DNA from: Exiguobacterium aurantiacum DSM 6208
Lineage (GTDB): Bacteria; Bacillota; Bacilli; Exiguobacteriales; Exiguobacteriaceae
Length of the DNA: 64,000 nucleotides
Direction of reading: 5' to 3'
Assembly: GCF_000702585.1 (NCBI RefSeq)
Contig: NZ_JNIQ01000001.1
Location: 687,001 to 751,000 of the forward strand
A program made the position numbers and the translations under genes. How positions within the stretch are numbered: the first letter of the stretch is position 1; the number at the start of each line of letters is the position of its first letter. Below are positions 61,681 through 64,000 of the stretch, piece by piece. The notes beneath the pieces were generated by a model. It did not search any database and was not told where the DNA came from. It worked only from the letters and a program-made list of their open reading frames with translations.

Positions 61681-61710
61681 AGTATAAATGATAACGATTA
61701 TCATTGTCAA
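61681..61710 (-). promoter_or_regulatory. Fur-box promoter of the small RNA
   Basis: On the minus strand TTGACA (61705-61710) and TATACT (61681-61686) lie 18 bases apart. The spacer holds AATGATAACGATTATCATT (61687-61705), a 19-bp palindrome with one central asymmetry, matching the Fur consensus GATAATGATAATCATTATC closely. Fur with iron would block the promoter; iron limitation would release it. Confidence 0.85.
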
Positions 61711-61722
61711 TTGAAAATCGAA

Positions 61723-61752
61723 AGAAAAACTGCGGCCGGTACGGGCCGCAGT
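61723..61752 (-). terminator. Terminator of the minus-strand membrane gene
   Basis: ACTGCGGCC (61729-61737) and GGCCGCAGT (61744-61752) form a 9-bp stem with a 6-base loop, followed on the minus strand by TTTTTC. It isolates the Fur-box promoter from the upstream gene. Confidence 0.88.
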
Positions 61753-61765
61753 CACACGAATTGAA

Positions 61766-62290
61766 TTAGCTAGATGGTACGCCTTTACTTAATGTAAAGC
61801 GGAGCAGGCTGAACAAGTATCGAATATAGAATAACGAGAAAGCATAAAATACAGCCATGACCGGAGAGGCGATGTTGACGCCTGGAATGTTCATGAGAAA
61901 CTCTAAGACGAGAATCGATAGCAAGAAGATATATAGTGTCGCATCGAGATAGAGCGGCATTAACTTTCCGCGCTGGTGCCAAAACGTTCGCACGAGCGGG
62001 GCGACGATCATCCCGATGATGCGTTCAGCGAAACCGATGCTCAAGACGGCGATCATGAAAGCGGCGACCGTTTCAAATCCGATGAGACGCGGGAAGGCGA
62101 GCATTGAAAGGAGGAGAAGCGGTCCGATGAAAATCGTCATCGAAATCGAGGTGCGTAAAAAGATGAATAAGTTCCGTTTTAATGTATCGACTCCCCCAAA
62201 GAGCGATTGGCGGAACGTCTTACCACGTTGATAGTCGAGGACGAACGATCCCACGAACATCAATCCGAATAATGATAACAATACTGCCAT
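61766..62290 (-). CDS. Membrane protein of unknown function
   Basis: 174 residues with five predicted membrane helices (about 1-18, 40-65, 70-90, 110-130, 138-162). No catalytic or binding motif is recognised. The start at 62290 is preceded by AAAGGGGAAACAC. It is the last gene before the Fur-box promoter but is separated from it by a terminator, so it is not under that promoter. Monocistronic. Confidence 0.6.
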   Translation of the reverse strand: MAVLLSLFGLMFVGSFVLDYQRGKTFRQSLFGGVDTLKRNLFIFLRTSISMTIFIGPLLLLSMLAFPRLIGFETVAAFMIAVLSIGFAERIIGMIVAPLVRTFWHQRGKLMPLYLDATLYIFLLSILVLEFLMNIPGVNIASPVMAVFYAFSLFYIRYLFSLLRFTLSKGVPSS

Positions 62291-62435
62291 GAAATGTGTT
62301 TCCCCTTTTTCTAGTCAAATCAATGATTACAAAAGTCTTACGAACCAAAGTCTAGCCTAGTGTACCGATTCGACCAGAGAAAGTAAAGCAGGAAAACTGA
62401 CAAACGTGTTAAACCTTTACGAACGTTCATTGGCT

Positions 62436-63506
62436 TTATGAAGCCAATATGAAGCGATTGCGTCCTGATTCTTTTGCGTGGTATAACGCTTCATCCGCAT
62501 GTTTCAACACACTGTCGACCTCGATATCGTTCGAATGGCAAGCACCAAGCGAGACGGTGATGTGAAGTGTGCCGGCACTCGTCTCGAACGGGAACGTCGA
62601 GACTTTTTCTCGTATAGATTCGGCGAGGCGGGACACCTCGACTTTTTGAGCGTTCGGCATGATGATTAAAAATTCTTCCCCACCGAAGCGGCCGACGAGG
62701 TGGTCTTCGCGACTCTCGGCAACAAGAAGCATCCCGAGCTCGCGTAACACGTCGTCCCCGACATCGTGTCCATACGTATCATTGACGCGCTTGAAATGGT
62801 CGATATCGACGAGAATGAGCGCATATTCTTCCGCCTCGACCGTCAAGTTCGCCATCGCTTCGTTCAAGAGCCGGCGGTTGGCGATCCCGGTCAACGCATC
62901 GGTGCGGGCGAGCTGTTGCTGATGCTGGACGTTCTCGAAGTGGCGGCGCAACTCATGGAGCAGACGGTAGGCGGCGCACGCCCCGACGTACGCCATCACG
63001 ATGTAGACGAGCAGGATCGGATAAAACAGTTCGAGCGGCAGTGCGTAGTAAAGCGCCGATCCAAATACGGCGACGCTGATCGTTGTAAAGATGAGCAACG
63101 TGTTCCGGGTGTTATCGAGCTTGAAGCGCAACAGGCTCGTCGGAAGGACGAGCGCGACCATCGTCAACACCGCCAAGTAAAAACCGACGAACTCGCCGTC
63201 GGTGATCATGAAAAAGCGTCCGATCAAAAATAAGCTCCCGGCGACCACCCCGCTGACCCAGCCGCCGAACAAGACGGCGAGCGAGATTGGGATTGCCCGC
63301 AAATCGATGAGCACACCTTCGAGATGAAGGGCGTTCGCGAGCAATATCAAGGCGACGAGCCCGCTCTGAACACCAAGTAGCACCCGGCTTTTAAGCGGGG
63401 ACTTCGGAGTCAGGCGGGGCCGGTTGCGATACGGCAGAAAGGAGATGGTGAACAGCGTGAAGAGAATGCATAAGTCGATGAAGAATGAATTGATGATGGT
63501 GAGCAT
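62436..63506 (-). CDS. Membrane diguanylate cyclase (5TM-GGDEF)
   Basis: 356 residues. Five to six N-terminal helices of the 5TMR-LYT type (RAIPISLAVLFGGWVSGVVAGSLFLIGRF) precede a GGDEF domain (about 200-356). The active-site motif is GGEEF (about 274-278), which is functional in the family. The I-site reads REDH rather than RxxD, so product inhibition is probably weak. Start 63506 is preferred (9 bases from GGGGG); an ATG at 63512 is 3 bases from it. An ATTGGCTT/AAGCCAAT hairpin overlaps the stop codon. Confidence 0.9.
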   Translation of the reverse strand: MLTIINSFFIDLCILFTLFTISFLPYRNRPRLTPKSPLKSRVLLGVQSGLVALILLANALHLEGVLIDLRAIPISLAVLFGGWVSGVVAGSLFLIGRFFMITDGEFVGFYLAVLTMVALVLPTSLLRFKLDNTRNTLLIFTTISVAVFGSALYYALPLELFYPILLVYIVMAYVGACAAYRLLHELRRHFENVQHQQQLARTDALTGIANRRLLNEAMANLTVEAEEYALILVDIDHFKRVNDTYGHDVGDDVLRELGMLLVAESREDHLVGRFGGEEFLIIMPNAQKVEVSRLAESIREKVSTFPFETSAGTLHITVSLGACHSNDIEVDSVLKHADEALYHAKESGRNRFILAS

Positions 63507-63596
63507 GAACATAGTCCCCCTGCGTGAAATGGAAATGATTACTTTATTTTATCATAGGCAGATGGAGCTGGCTTCGTTCGATTGGGACGAACCTGC

Positions 63597-63932
63597 TCAC
63601 CACTCACGCCACTCTTCGGTTATGTCCTCGTCCGTCTCATACCCGACGAGCGCTGCTCCGGCCACGATAAACTCGTACAGCTCTTCTCGCTCTAACGTCT
63701 CGATGAAATAGTCGTGCTCCTCGTCCAATTCGTTCAAGCGCAAAACGAGGTCGCGAACAGCGGCCAATACCGAGTCCTCTGAACCGTCCGAACGCGTCAA
63801 TACGGTTATATAGCGTTTAAGGGCGGCATCGACGGCAAGGATCGCGGACAACGTATAGACGTCATCCCCTTCATTCAATCGGTCTTCCCAAACGAGCGTC
63901 GGGCGATTCGCCCATAATGTGTCTACGTTCAT
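63597..63932 (-). CDS. Small acidic protein of unknown function
   Basis: 111 residues, soluble, strongly acidic in its C-terminal part (YETDEDITEEWREW). The middle is helical (SAILAVDAALKRYITVLTRSDGSEDSVLAAVRDLVLRLNELDEEHDYFIETLEREEL). No family recognised. Start 63932 lies after AGGAGGCGGC. Perhaps a regulatory or stress protein as so often for this shape, but there is no direct evidence. Confidence 0.65.
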   Translation of the reverse strand: MNVDTLWANRPTLVWEDRLNEGDDVYTLSAILAVDAALKRYITVLTRSDGSEDSVLAAVRDLVLRLNELDEEHDYFIETLEREELYEFIVAGAALVGYETDEDITEEWREW

Positions 63933-64000
63933 ATTGCCGCCTCCTTTGAAATGTTAAATCGAGCTTCCCCTCTATCATATCAAAAATGTTTGGTATGATA

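Noticed and set aside
61567-61764. 65-codon plus-strand frame across the Fur box
   Set aside because: No RBS, no hydrophobic or domain pattern; it overlaps a promoter and a terminator and has no conserved look.
1-64000. CRISPR arrays, rRNA and tRNA genes
   Set aside because: No regularly spaced direct repeats, and no rRNA or tRNA consensus segments were seen on either strand.

Overview
The window looks like a chromosomal segment of a low-to-mid-GC Bacilli (Bacillota). The evidence is strong GGAGG-type ribosome binding sites, sigma-A promoters, CcpA cre sites, LexA boxes of the CGAAC-N4-GTTCG type, and families typical of Bacillales (YfhO, GtcA/GtrA, RsgI/RskA-type anti-sigma, ABC-F, MgtE, ArcABDC). 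The gene set and GC-rich codon use fit Exiguobacterium best, but that is inference. No rRNA, tRNA or CRISPR array was seen.

Layout. 1-1.6 kb: end of a pel exopolysaccharide operon (pelF partial, pelG). 1.65-5.4 kb: TPP riboswitch and thiamine salvage operon (tenA-thiM-thiD-thiE) plus an NAD(P)-binding protein. 5.5-9.2 kb: a diguanylate cyclase and small metabolic genes. 9.2-15 kb: complete ribose operon rbsRKDACB. 15-17.4 kb: divergent GH4 phospho-glucosidase and RpiR regulator. 17.4-21.3 kb: three-gene polyprenyl-phosphate sugar system (GT2, GtrA, YfhO). 21.4-24.2 kb: kynureninase pathway kynUAB. 24.2-40.5 kb: mixed housekeeping and accessory genes, including an ABC-F factor with a leader-peptide attenuator, an ECF sigma/anti-sigma pair, a stand-alone sigma region-2 protein, an SOS-box gene and a MurE-like ligase. 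40.5-46.2 kb: two insertion sequences, a tnpB-only IS200/IS605 element and an IS1182-family element, each inserted between convergent genes. 46.2-49.5 kb: sodium symporter and MgtE. 49.8-58 kb: arginine deiminase operon arcABDC, a GH31 glucosidase and a Crp/Fnr (ArcR-like) regulator. 58-61.5 kb: cydDC. 61.5-64 kb: a predicted Fur-controlled small RNA, a membrane protein, a third diguanylate cyclase and a small acidic protein.

The most striking item not explained by protein genes is at 61515-61710 on the minus strand. There a TTGACA/TATACT promoter carries a 19-bp Fur-box palindrome in its spacer. It would drive a roughly 160-nt RNA with no credible ORF, made of successive hairpins with C-rich loops (CCC, CCCCA, UUCCCC, CCCCCAU) and ending in a strong terminator. 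This is the architecture of the iron-sparing sRNAs FsrA and IsrR. Other notable items are the ABC-F attenuator, the LexA-box promoter inside the TnpB element (same 14-mer as the WYL-like gene 4 kb away), the reconstructable empty site of the TnpB element, and the 34-bp palindrome that encodes the same C-terminal hexapeptide in two convergent genes.

Shared themes: three diguanylate cyclases in the same window as pel genes; carbon catabolite control (cre sites before rbs, rpiR, GH31 and arcR); and respiratory or fermentative redox control (ArcR, and a Rex/Fnr-type box before cydDC).
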